DNA of 64,000 nucleotides from Clostridia bacterium (GCA_017436255.1 JAFSDK010000044.1:1-64000), one strand, 5' to 3'. Positions 7,607-15,452 are shown, counted from the stretch's first letter. Made by a program: numbers and translations. The notes: generated from the sequence alone by a model not told the origin.

Positions 7607-7700
7607 GGTAATGTTAAGGCAATATTCTATAATAGAAAATATTTATTAATCGGTTGAGTAATATTGTGTTGAATAATGAGATGAAAAAACATAATGTTTT

Positions 7701-7726
7701 CCGCCTGCATCTTGCAGGCGGTTTTT
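7701..7726 (+). terminator. Rho-independent terminator
   Basis: A perfect 9-bp stem CCGCCTGCA / TGCAGGCGG with a TCT loop is followed by TTTTT. Confidence 0.9.
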
Positions 7727-7926
7727 CTATACGAAAAATACAGAAAAGGGCTTTTTTTGTCAACAAATTGCGTCAACAACTCCTGAGCAAAATAATTCTG
7801 CGGACGAAAATTTTGACCTCCTCATTTGCAAACGAAAGTCATATATCATTTCAAACCGAGAAGCATCAAAAACTTTTAGCAGATTGTGTTGCTTACTTTT
7901 TATGTTATTAAAGAAATTAATTTTTT

Positions 7927-7978
7927 AACCCTGACAATAGTTGTCAGGGTTATTTTATATACTATGATTGCAGCTGTA
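7927..7978 (+). repeat. Direct repeat (terminator plus flank), copy 2
   Basis: The stem AACCCTGACA / TGTCAGGGTT (7927-7951) is followed by TATTTTATATACTATGATTGC and CAGCTGTAA, nearly identical to 4769-4821. It also acts as a terminator (U-rich TATTTTAT after the stem). Confidence 0.75.
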
Positions 7979-8009
7979 AAAACAATTTAATTAAAAAGGA
8001 GAATTTAAA

Positions 8010-9092
8010 ATGCAAACAGCAATAATTATTATCAATTTAATTTTATCGGTGATTGGATTGGTGTGTATACATTTAAAAACTCATACTAAAGAGAAGCACA
8101 TTTCGGATGCAGTGAAAATAGTGCTTGTTCCGGGTGCTGTGTTTGGAATCGTGACTCCTGCTTTGGTTATAAGACCTATTACAATCTCTAATATTTTAAC
8201 TGGGTTGCTTTTAGGTGTGTTGTGTGGCGAAACTTTATATATTCTTTATTTGATTGCCAAAAGCACATGGAATGAAGAAAAGGCGGTATCTTATTATTAT
8301 GATGGTACTCCGGCAAAATATTTTATTACTGGTGACAAACATCGGAATTTCAGTTATGTAAAAGATTTTTGCCGCGAGATGAATACTCGTAGAAAAGATG
8401 TGCTTATCATTCTCGGGGATACTGGATTTAATTATTATGAAGATGTTAGGGATGATAAACTCAAGAAGGAAATTTCAGAACTTAATATTACGTTGTTCTG
8501 TTTGCACGGTAATAAAGAAAATAGCCCACAAAATGTGGGCACATATGGAATTAGAAGCTTTTGTGGTGGAAAAGTGTATTACGAACCAAAGTATCCTAAT
8601 ATTTATTTTGCAATCGACGGCGAAATTTATAATTTCGAAGGCAAGAAGTATATGGTGGTAGGCGGTGCTCATAGTGTTGATAAGATGCGTTGTTTAGAGG
8701 AAGATAAACCGTTTTGGGAAGATGAAATGCCCGATGATACTATCAAGGCAAAAGTAGAGGAGAAATTATCTTTAGAGGACAATAAAATTTATGGTATGAT
8801 GACTCACACTTGCCCGATTGATTATCTTCCTACTGAGATGTTTATGTCGACACGTCAGAATGCCGCAATTAAAAGAAAACCCCGAAAAGCAAAATCTAAA
8901 AAGCTATTTAAACCGGATATCGATAGATCTACCGAAGAATGGCTTGGAAAACTTGAAAAAGAAATAGATTACGAGATTTGGTATTGCGGGCATTACCATA
9001 TTGACAAACAAATTGATAAGATTAATATGATGTGTCACGAAATCAGACCGTTACACATGCAGTTGTTCGGTGATGAAAAATGGCGGTGCTGA
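8010..9092 (+). CDS. Membrane-anchored metallophosphoesterase
   Basis: A 360-residue protein. Residues about 1-95 hold three hydrophobic segments, so the enzyme is membrane-anchored. The rest is a calcineurin-like phosphoesterase: ITGDKH (metal ligands), ILGDTGFNYYED, LHGNKEN (equivalent of GNHD), MMTHTCP and CGHYHID are visible in order. A ribosome binding site (AAAGGAGA) precedes the ATG. The substrate is unknown. The 3' end overlaps the next gene, a transporter, by 13 bp, which indicates translational coupling and suggests the two membrane proteins act together. Confidence 0.8.
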   Translation: MQTAIIIINLILSVIGLVCIHLKTHTKEKHISDAVKIVLVPGAVFGIVTPALVIRPITISNILTGLLLGVLCGETLYILYLIAKSTWNEEKAVSYYYDGTPAKYFITGDKHRNFSYVKDFCREMNTRRKDVLIILGDTGFNYYEDVRDDKLKKEISELNITLFCLHGNKENSPQNVGTYGIRSFCGGKVYYEPKYPNIYFAIDGEIYNFEGKKYMVVGGAHSVDKMRCLEEDKPFWEDEMPDDTIKAKVEEKLSLEDNKIYGMMTHTCPIDYLPTEMFMSTRQNAAIKRKPRKAKSKKLFKPDIDRSTEEWLGKLEKEIDYEIWYCGHYHIDKQIDKINMMCHEIRPLHMQLFGDEKWRC

Positions 9093-10201
9093 GTAATCTA
9101 TTATCGCCTTTGTCGATAGCGTTTGTTGTTATAATTTTGGGCTATCTCATAGGAAAAATAAAATTTGCTAAAATATCATTAGATTTATCTGGCGTTTTAA
9201 TTGTTGCTGTACTAACAGGGTGGATACTTTCAGCTATTGCCTTACATTCATCCGTGGTAAATGTGATAGAGTATGAAACCAATATGAAATTCTTTTCCTC
9301 GTTTGGTACAGCGTTGTTTGTTTCTTCAATAGGTCTTTCTACTGGAGGAATACTTGATTTTCGAAACAAAAAAGATATGAAGGCTATTGCAATAGGTTCC
9401 TTAATGGTTTGCTCAGCATTTGTTGCGATGAAAATTATTTCTGTGGTTGATACGAATGTGTCCGAGTCAAAACTATTAGGTGCTTTATGCGGAGCATTAA
9501 CTACTACTCCAGGATTGTCTGCTGCTTGCGAATTAGAAAATGTTGTGACTAACGATATTGTTTTAGGATATGGCTGTGCCTATCTTTTTGGTGTTATAGC
9601 AACTGTTCTTTTTGTTCAGGTAATAAGTAACAAGGCTATGGATAGTTCAAATATGGGAAGCAAGGTTGATGAACTGTATGAAAATAAAGCGGCGTTATAT
9701 GGCTTGCTTCAAATTGGTTGCGTAGTTGTAGTGGGGAGAATGATTGGTAATATTGAAATCGCAAATTTTTCGTTAGGAAATTCCGGCGGAATGTTATGTG
9801 TTGGAATCGCTATTGGTATAATTATTAAGAAGGTGAAAACTTTTAAATCTTTAACAACAAAGGCATTAGCACCTTTTAGAAATATGGGATTGGTACTATT
9901 CTTTGTGGGGAACGGTATTCCTGCCGGTATGCAACTTACTAATGGTGTTGAGCTAAAAGTAATTTTCTACGGTGTCTTGATGACTATGGTTCCGATAATT
10001 TCAGGGACATTTCTTTACAAATTTTTCTTTAAAGATAGATTACCGGCTACTACGATTGCCGGCGGAATGACGAGTACACCGGCAATTGGAGTTCTTACAG
10101 AGAAGCATAACAATATTTCTTTGAGCAAGTATGCATTGGCATATTTCGGTGCATTAATTACGATAGTTATTCTAATCAGAATTAGTGTTATTGGTGGGTA
10201 A
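9080..10201 (+). CDS. AspT/YidE-type exchanger (AAEx family membrane transporter)
   Basis: A 373-residue protein with about ten transmembrane segments in two internally similar halves. Each half carries the Gly/Thr-rich duplication motif of aspartate:alanine exchangers (GALCGALTTTPGLSAACE in the first half, AGGMTSTPAIGVLTE in the second). AAEx proteins exchange amino or carboxylic acids, and some YidE-type members have unknown substrates. It lacks the TrkA-C domains usually between the halves of AspT. The start codon lies inside the phosphoesterase gene. Finding a transporter like this on a mobile element is unusual. Confidence 0.75.
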   Translation: MAVLSNLLSPLSIAFVVIILGYLIGKIKFAKISLDLSGVLIVAVLTGWILSAIALHSSVVNVIEYETNMKFFSSFGTALFVSSIGLSTGGILDFRNKKDMKAIAIGSLMVCSAFVAMKIISVVDTNVSESKLLGALCGALTTTPGLSAACELENVVTNDIVLGYGCAYLFGVIATVLFVQVISNKAMDSSNMGSKVDELYENKAALYGLLQIGCVVVVGRMIGNIEIANFSLGNSGGMLCVGIAIGIIIKKVKTFKSLTTKALAPFRNMGLVLFFVGNGIPAGMQLTNGVELKVIFYGVLMTMVPIISGTFLYKFFFKDRLPATTIAGGMTSTPAIGVLTEKHNNISLSKYALAYFGALITIVILIRISVIGG

Positions 10202-10457
10202 AAATATGAAAACCATAAAGTAATATATCACAAATCAATTAAAACATGATTGAGCAATAGTACAATTAATTCTTTTTCACACACAGAACACGTTTGTGTG
10301 TTGTAAGTAATACAAGCACGGCCGCAGTCCAATCATAAACCGTATTTGTGTGTACTAACTGTATTTTTATGTATATTCCCAAAAATGGAATGTTATCACC
10401 TATGAGGGTGGATGTTTATTTTGTAGACGAAAATTTTTGATAGGGAATAGAATGATT
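10202..10457. other. Intergenic stretch without a gene
   Basis: AT-rich sequence with a short palindrome (CACACACAGAAC...GTTTGTGTG around 10277-10299) that lacks a U-tract. No coding frame with a ribosome binding site was seen. The promoter and operator of the next operon begin at 10458. Confidence 0.5.
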
Positions 10458-10518
10458 TTATCGGCAAATAAAATTATTTTATAAAAATACTTGACAAATT
10501 GCCGATAATGTGTATAAT
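10458..10518 (+). promoter_or_regulatory. SigA-type promoter with a perfect inverted-repeat operator
   Basis: The promoter is -35 TTGACA (10491-10496) and -10 TATAAT (10513-10518) with a 16-bp spacer. A 10-bp inverted repeat overlaps it: TTATCGGCAA (10458-10467) and TTGCCGATAA (10499-10508). The arms are 41 bp apart, about four helical turns, and the second arm lies between -35 and -10. This is a typical layout for repression by a dimer or by DNA looping. The likely binder is the HTH protein encoded by the second gene of the operon. Confidence 0.75.
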
Positions 10519-10560
10519 AGAATCAAAGACGGAACAAAATTTGATTTTAAGGTGGGTGTG

Positions 10561-11016
10561 ATGAGAGAAATAATACGCATTGAGGCAAAGCCCTCAATTG
10601 AAATTCCAATGGTAATGTTGGTCGAAATTATAAATAAGATACCGAAGGGTAGGCTTACAAGAATTAAAGATATTGAGAACGTTTTTAAAACGTTCTACGG
10701 TGTGGATATAATTCATTTTGAACCCGTTCTATTTGCAAATCTTTTTAAACATTTACAGACATCAATCGATAGCGGTGATATTTTTGATATCTATCTCAAT
10801 ACACCATGGTGGCGCGTGGTTTCGAATATCGGTTGTATTTCTAAAGTAGACCAACTGGAATTTGAAGATATGCAAAAAGCACTAAAAAAAGAGAAGTTTA
10901 CGCTTATAGATTATAACCACAAAGTGGAAACTCGTGTGAAAGATTATAAGCAATACTTAGTTGATTATAAAATCACAAAAGGGGTTAATGGCGAGCCCAT
11001 TGTAAAGGTGATTTAG
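10561..11016 (+). CDS. Alkyltransferase-like (ATL/MGMT-fold) DNA-binding protein
   Basis: A 151-residue protein resembling the DNA-binding domain of O6-alkylguanine-DNA alkyltransferases. IPKGRLTRIKDI corresponds to the MGMT helix-turn-helix entry and NTPWWRVVSNIGCIS (Pro82-Trp83-Trp84-Arg85) to PCHRVV. The acceptor Cys is replaced by Trp, as in ATL proteins that bind alkylated DNA without repair, and the following His is also Trp. ATG 10561 follows AAGGTGGGTGTG. It shares an operon with the HTH-Fic gene (1 bp gap). Family recognition is moderate because the whole domain is divergent. Confidence 0.55.
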   Translation: MREIIRIEAKPSIEIPMVMLVEIINKIPKGRLTRIKDIENVFKTFYGVDIIHFEPVLFANLFKHLQTSIDSGDIFDIYLNTPWWRVVSNIGCISKVDQLEFEDMQKALKKEKFTLIDYNHKVETRVKDYKQYLVDYKITKGVNGEPIVKVI

Positions 11017-11017
11017 A

Positions 11018-11860
11018 ATGAATAAAGATATTAAGTATCATTCAGTAAGTGAACTTGTAAAACTTTGGGAAATGTCGGAGCGCACTATTCGAAATTATTG
11101 CGCTACTGGCAAAATTCCTGATGCGGTTTTGGTGGGTAAAACTTGGAAGATACCCGAAAATGCTACTAACCCTGCAAAAAAGAAAAGGTTTCAAGAAACT
11201 GTATTAGATATATTTCTTAATGAGTGGAAATCAAAAATTAACGAGGGTATGTACGGTCATTTGCAAATTGATTTTGCATATAATTCTAACCGCACAGAAG
11301 ATAATAAACTTGAATATAACGATGTAGTCCATATGTTTGAATTAAATACTGTAAATTCGAACAGTTATAGTGTTGACAATATTGTTGAAACCGCAAATCA
11401 TTTTAAGTGTGTTGATATGTGCATTAAGAATGCAAAGTATCAGCTTACTGAAAATTTTGTAAGGCAGCTGCTTTTAACACTTAAAAACGGAACTAAGGTA
11501 TCGAGAGAAGATTGGTATATGTCAGAATCATATAAAACCTTTTCTGACAGTGCCAAGTTATTGCTTAATGAATATAACACTCTTGAAAAGCATAATTTAA
11601 AAGATATTTTGCTTTTTCATAGCAAGTTTGAAAAAGAAAACCCTTTAATTTTAGAAGACCGGCGAATTGGCAGATTGTTGGTCTTTAAAGAGTGCCTTAA
11701 AAATAATATAAAACCATTTGTCATTGAGCACGAAATAAGTAAAGATTATTATGCTTTGCTCGACTCTGCAACTGACAATATAGAAGAGTTATGTGATTTA
11801 TGTCATAAGGCACAGGAACGCTTTTTTGTTAAATGTCAAAACAGAGTAAAAATTATATAG
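11018..11860 (+). CDS. HTH-Fic protein with a destroyed catalytic motif (pseudo-Fic)
   Basis: A 280-residue protein. Residues about 1-50 are a MerR/HTH_17-like helix-turn-helix (VSELVKLWEMSERTIRNYCA, then GKTWKIPE). The remainder aligns with Fic AMP-transferases of the same architecture: the inhibitory-helix region reads YNSNRTEDNKL (Ser90, Glu94), and the core ends GRLLVFKECLKNNIKPFVI. Where active Fic proteins have HPFxxGNGR, this one has NPLILEDRR (residues 208-216): the catalytic His is Asn and the Gly-Asn anion hole is Glu-Asp. AMPylation is therefore not expected. A DNA-binding, regulatory role on the inverted-repeat operator upstream is likely. Confidence 0.75.
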   Translation: MNKDIKYHSVSELVKLWEMSERTIRNYCATGKIPDAVLVGKTWKIPENATNPAKKKRFQETVLDIFLNEWKSKINEGMYGHLQIDFAYNSNRTEDNKLEYNDVVHMFELNTVNSNSYSVDNIVETANHFKCVDMCIKNAKYQLTENFVRQLLLTLKNGTKVSREDWYMSESYKTFSDSAKLLLNEYNTLEKHNLKDILLFHSKFEKENPLILEDRRIGRLLVFKECLKNNIKPFVIEHEISKDYYALLDSATDNIEELCDLCHKAQERFFVKCQNRVKII

Positions 11861-11895
11861 AAAATTAAGATTTTCAAAAAAATTCAGATATTAAA

Positions 11896-11940
11896 AAATT
11901 CCTCAAAACCCTTTAATTATGCGGATTTGAGGAATTTTTA
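11896..11940 (+). terminator. Rho-independent terminator of the ATL/Fic operon
   Basis: A 12-bp stem AAATTCCTCAAA / TTTGAGGAATTT with an 18-nt loop is followed by TTTA. Confidence 0.8.
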
Positions 11941-12186
11941 TCGTTTTAAATTTAAGTCACTGGTTCGAATCTGGGAAGTAGCGCCACATGGAATGTACAC
12001 CAAAAATTGAACGATGAGTTACATTAATGAACATTACATATGCCGTTACAGCAGGCAACAGCAAGGAAAACTTGCTGTTTTTTTGTTTTGCGAATAATGA
12101 AACAAAATTGACAAAACGCATAAATTTTCGTGTCAATTTCGATTAAAAAGTTCCGCAATTCGAACCTGACAGTAACATTATTTAGC
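11941..12186. other. Intergenic stretch with a T-arm-like fragment and a terminator
   Basis: The sequence CTGGTTCGAATCTGG at 11962-11976 resembles the T-arm of a tRNA, but the arms do not pair and no tRNA body is present. A terminator-like hairpin ACAGCAAG / CTTGCTGT followed by TTTTTTT lies at 12058-12084. The left side of the IS3 element begins somewhere near 12131. Confidence 0.4.
12058..12084 (+). terminator. Rho-independent terminator
   Basis: An 8-bp stem ACAGCAAG / CTTGCTGT with a GAAAA loop is followed by a run of seven T. Confidence 0.75.
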
Positions 12187-13471
12187 TTAATTTTGAGAGA
12201 AGAAAAGTTCTTCTTTTTGGTCGGGTGTTTTATTGTGATTGTACGAATGAATTCTATAACTATTATAGAATTTTATGTACTCCTTTATCGAGTCTTTTAG
12301 ATCCCTTTCTGAACGATAATGTCTAACATAAAATTCTTCTTTTTTAAGTGTTGTATTAAACGATTCCATTACAGCATTATCGTGTGGCTCACCAGGATTT
12401 GAGAACGAGGATTTAATGCCTAATTCCTTCAAATATGTTCTAAATGTTCTTGAAGTATAATTTGCTCCTTGGTCGGAATGGAATAATAACAATAAATCAG
12501 TGGGTTTTCTTAATTTATATGCAGCACCTAGCGTACTTTTTGTAAGCTGGGTGCTGTTTTTGCTTGAAAACCGGAAAGCTACTACCTTTCTTGCATATAA
12601 ATCTAAAACTATACACAGGAAGATTTTCTTGTGCTTAAATTTAAGCTCTGTAACATCGCTAACCCAAACTTCATTAGGTCTTGAAACATCAAATTCACGA
12701 TTTAAAATATTTTTCTTTCTTTCAAGCCTCTTTAAATAGTTCTTTTTAGCATTAGTTCCTATAACAAACATATCATTTTCCTGCATAACTTTCCTTATTA
12801 ATTTTACACCATAATCATAGCCTCTGCTTTTTAAAACAGAGTAAATGCGGTTTACACCGTAGGTGCGACGGCTTTCATAAAATATTTCTTCAATCAGCGG
12901 TTTGGCTTCTTCTTGTCGTTTAGCATATACCGTATCACCACGTTTACCGCGAAGCTTATAGTTGAGATATGAACTCTTATTAACATTCATCGCTTCACAG
13001 CAAAGATTAAGACCATATACGTCTTCAATCTTTTCTATGTATTTGTAGCGGGGGAGTAGTGGCGAATTAGCACCACATGGGGCACTACTTAGAATATGCA
13101 GTTTTTGGGTTGCACGGTCCATATTCCTTTTCATTTGGGTGAACGTTAACAGATTGTCCGTATTATATTTTTGCTTGTATTTATAATCGTTCAACCAACG
13201 ATAGATGCTTGTTTTGGAAACTTGGTATTTTTCTGCCACATCTTTCACATCGTCTCCAAAAACCACCTGCTCGATAATACTTGTTTTAATTTTGTCTGAA
13301 ATAACTTTGTTCATAATTTTTTCCTCTTTCTTTATATTTTTGGGCTTCAAAGTTAAAGAACAATCAAAATAACCACCTTCCTTTATCTCTATTTTAATAT
13401 ATTTAATGTTTTCTTGAAACTGAAAAATGAACTTCTCCATATTGTAAATACAAATGTTTTCGGAAAAGACA
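12131..13471 (-). mobile_element. IS3-family insertion sequence (ends tentative)
   Basis: An IS3-type transposase gene fills most of this 1.3-kb stretch. Candidate imperfect terminal repeats start with TG: TGTCAATTTCGA at 12131 and, in reverse complement, TGTCTTTTCCGA ending at 13471. They agree at about 11 of 17 positions. No target-site duplication is visible next to them, so the exact ends are uncertain. Confidence 0.4.
12187..13314 (-). CDS. IS3-family transposase (fused OrfAB-like, DDE type)
   Basis: From the ATG at 13314 (preceded by AAAGAGG) the protein has 375 residues. An N-terminal helix-turn-helix (VKDVAEKYQVSKTSIYRWL) is followed by a retroviral-integrase core with the acidic triad visible: VWVSDVTEL (Asp), HSDQGANY (Asp) and NAVMESFNTTLKKE (Glu). 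HTH and core are in one frame, without the programmed frameshift of classical IS3. An in-frame upstream extension to 13440 has no ribosome binding site. The segment LHILSSAPCGANSPLLPRYK between the two parts is unusual for the family. Confidence 0.85.
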   Translation of the reverse strand: MNKVISDKIKTSIIEQVVFGDDVKDVAEKYQVSKTSIYRWLNDYKYKQKYNTDNLLTFTQMKRNMDRATQKLHILSSAPCGANSPLLPRYKYIEKIEDVYGLNLCCEAMNVNKSSYLNYKLRGKRGDTVYAKRQEEAKPLIEEIFYESRRTYGVNRIYSVLKSRGYDYGVKLIRKVMQENDMFVIGTNAKKNYLKRLERKKNILNREFDVSRPNEVWVSDVTELKFKHKKIFLCIVLDLYARKVVAFRFSSKNSTQLTKSTLGAAYKLRKPTDLLLLFHSDQGANYTSRTFRTYLKELGIKSSFSNPGEPHDNAVMESFNTTLKKEEFYVRHYRSERDLKDSIKEYIKFYNSYRIHSYNHNKTPDQKEELFFSQN

Positions 13472-13537
13472 TTAAAGGAGTCACGTTTATGTTTAATTTT
13501 TACTGTATTGGAAAAGATAGAGAAAGGAGGAGTTCGA

Positions 13538-13729
13538 GTGAAAGATTATAAAGATATTGAGAACACAAGATATATTATCAGCAGAGTCTTTGCAGAGAAT
13601 AAAACCACCGCTATGTTAATTGAACAGCGTGTGAAAGATATAAAAAATAATGTGCCGTCACTTGAAAGAAACGGCACAATAATGTATAATAATTTTAGTG
13701 GTTCGATTCAGTCGAAGGAGGGACTATGA
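13538..13729 (+). CDS. Small protein upstream of the serine recombinase
   Basis: A 63-residue protein from GTG 13538, with GAAAGGAGGAG about 6 bp upstream. It has a helical, charged sequence (KDYKDIENTRYIISRVF) and I do not recognise a family. Its last codons overlap the recombinase ATG by 4 bp (13726-13729), so the two are translationally coupled. Small proteins in this position often assist recombinase directionality (excisionase/RDF-like), but that is inference from position alone. Confidence 0.6.
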   Translation: MKDYKDIENTRYIISRVFAENKTTAMLIEQRVKDIKNNVPSLERNGTIMYNNFSGSIQSKEGL

Positions 13730-15372
13730 GAATCGAACAAAATAAAATCGCTTTTGCTTATTTTAGATTATCGCGAGAAGAAGCACAGAAAAGTGAATCT
13801 TCGAGTATTACTAACCAGCGAATGATAGTTACAAAATACTGCGAACAGAACGGAATAAACCTTGTTCGTGAATTTGTTGACGACGGTTATTCCGGCGGTA
13901 ATTTTGACCGCCCGGGTTTCCAGGAAATGATGCGTGAGCTTAATAAGGGTTTGGCAAACACAGTAATCACTAAAGACTTATCACGTCTTGGTCGTGATAT
14001 GCGAGAGTCAAGTTATTATGCTGAACAGTTTTTTCCTGAACATGGTGTACGGTACATCGCTATTGCTGACAATTTTGACAGTGAAGACGATAATGTAATG
14101 GCACCGTTCCAATTCGCTATGAACGAGGTGTATTTGCGTGACGGTTCACGAAAGGTAAAGGATGTTCTTAGAACCAAACGGCAAGACGGTTTGTATTGTG
14201 CTTGTCCGCCTTACGGATATAAAAAGGCGCATCGCAATAAAAATCAACTTGTACCCGATGAGGTTACAGCACCCGTTGTGCAGAGAATTTTTAATGCTGC
14301 TGCAAACGGCGATTCATCAAGAAAAATAGCGCAAGATTTAAACAATGACGGAGTTATTCCGCCGCTTAAATATAGAGTGTTGTATCGTGATGAATTCAGC
14401 GAAGAGGGAGCAGCAAGAGTTTCAGACCTTTGGAATTATACAACCGTTAAGCGCATCTTAAAGAACGAAGTTTACCTTGGTCATACAATTCTCGGTAAAA
14501 CCAAAAAAGCTAGTGCAAAGTCAAAGAAGAAGGTTGCTATCCCGCAGGAAAGGTGGGCGGTAACCGAGAATACCCACGAAGCATTGGTGAGCGAAGATAT
14601 CTTCCAAAAAGCCCACGATAATATGGGGAAGGGAACTCGCAATTTTCAGAAATATGACCATGTTCGAAAAAGCATTTTTTCGGGAGTCGCATACTGTGCG
14701 CTTTGCGGACATGCTCTGTGTTCTTGCGGAACAGTTTACAAGGGAGAGCGTGAAAAGTATTGGTATCTTTCTTGTATTAATAAGCGCAAAGATATTAATG
14801 AGCCTTGCAAGGGCACAAGGATTCGCTATTCAGACCTTATAGAGCTTATAACTGAAGATTTGAACTCCTTGATTTCTCTAACTGAGAAGCAAATTTATGC
14901 AATTGTAGAACACATTATGCAAGAGGAAAATTCAGATAATGCCGCAAAGGCAAGAAAAGTCCGCCGAGAAAAACTTCAGGGCAGACTTGGCATAATTGAT
15001 AAGATTATTCCTAAACTCTATGTAGACAACGCTGAGGGAAAACTTGATGATGACAGACTAAGTTCAATGGTTGATGATTTGCAAAAGGAATCTGTTGCAA
15101 TTAAGAAAGAACTTTTAGAGCTTAGCGAGGATGCGGTGTTGACAAGCAAAAGTGACAACTACAAAATGTTCTTTGAGCTTATAAGACAGCATACCCATAT
15201 TGAGACACTTGACCGTGATACCTTGCTCACATTCGTTGACAGAATCGAGGTAGGACCTAAAATTCTGCCCGAGGGTAAGGTTAAGGCTAGTCACAGAAAC
15301 TCTGAATTTCAGCAAGAGGTACGGATATTTTACAAGTTCGTGGGTGAAATGAACGAAATCAATAAAATTTAA
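13726..15372 (+). CDS. Large serine recombinase (TnpX/Tn4451-like)
   Basis: A 548-residue protein. Residues about 8-155 are the resolvase catalytic domain (AYFRLSREE with the nucleophile Ser16; then DDGYSGGNFDRPGFQEMM and DLSRLGRD with the conserved Arg). About 165-320 is the recombinase domain (PPYGYKK). A Cys4 zinc ribbon (CALCGHALCSCG, with CINKR and EPC further on) and a coiled coil follow, then the DUF4368-like C-terminus found in TnpX relatives. It would integrate and excise the element at specific sites by double-strand exchange. The gene ends about 25 bp from a truncated SASP gene, presumably the att site. Confidence 0.92.
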   Translation: MRIEQNKIAFAYFRLSREEAQKSESSSITNQRMIVTKYCEQNGINLVREFVDDGYSGGNFDRPGFQEMMRELNKGLANTVITKDLSRLGRDMRESSYYAEQFFPEHGVRYIAIADNFDSEDDNVMAPFQFAMNEVYLRDGSRKVKDVLRTKRQDGLYCACPPYGYKKAHRNKNQLVPDEVTAPVVQRIFNAAANGDSSRKIAQDLNNDGVIPPLKYRVLYRDEFSEEGAARVSDLWNYTTVKRILKNEVYLGHTILGKTKKASAKSKKKVAIPQERWAVTENTHEALVSEDIFQKAHDNMGKGTRNFQKYDHVRKSIFSGVAYCALCGHALCSCGTVYKGEREKYWYLSCINKRKDINEPCKGTRIRYSDLIELITEDLNSLISLTEKQIYAIVEHIMQEENSDNAAKARKVRREKLQGRLGIIDKIIPKLYVDNAEGKLDDDRLSSMVDDLQKESVAIKKELLELSEDAVLTSKSDNYKMFFELIRQHTHIETLDRDTLLTFVDRIEVGPKILPEGKVKASHRNSEFQQEVRIFYKFVGEMNEINKI

Positions 15373-15391
15373 TAAAATATGTAAAAAACTC

Positions 15392-15452
15392 AACCGTTTT
15401 AAGATGGGCGGGGTACGCCAACCTCGTTAGCAGCTTCCATCTTAAAACGGTT
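15392..15452. repeat. 16-bp perfect inverted repeat across the element/ssp junction
   Basis: AACCGTTTTAAGATGG (15392-15407) is matched by its exact reverse complement at 15437-15452, 29 bp away. The right arm is the ssp coding segment for NRFKM; the left arm lies on the element side of the junction. On the minus strand the second arm is followed by GAGTTTTTT, so an ssp transcript would fold into a terminator-like hairpin. Confidence 0.85.

Larger units (their letters stand above)
7607..8009. other. Gene-poor stretch with two terminators and an unexplained open segment
   Basis: After the membrane-protein gene there is an AT-rich hairpin (about 7620-7650), then the terminator at 7701-7726. From about 7740 to 7915 two forward frames are open (one reads about CKRKSYIISNREASKTFS, the other EKHQKLLADCVAYFLCY). 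Neither has a ribosome binding site, and I do not accept a gene here; it looks like a remnant. The second copy of the direct repeat follows at 7927. Confidence 0.5.
1..15410. mobile_element. Integrative element (right part) inserted in an ssp gene
   Basis: This stretch contains accessory genes only: transposase remnants, a toxin/immunity pair, an ImmR/ImmA-like switch, a lysis cassette and an IS3 transposase. It ends with a large serine recombinase gene whose stop lies about 25 bp from the abrupt start of a truncated SASP gene. Serine-recombinase elements typically place the integrase next to one att site, so the junction near 15,408-15,413 is inferred to be the right end. The left end is outside the window. 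No phage capsid, terminase or tail gene and no conjugation gene is visible, so the type (satellite, degraded prophage or mobilizable element) cannot be decided from this part. Confidence 0.75.

Noticed and set aside
7654..7911. Possible 85-residue protein
   Set aside because: It runs straight through a strong terminator hairpin, has no ribosome binding site and resembles nothing recognisable.
11950..11995. tRNA gene or tRNA-derived att site
   Set aside because: Only a T-loop-like GGTTCGAATC is present; the T-stem arms do not pair and no other tRNA arms are found.
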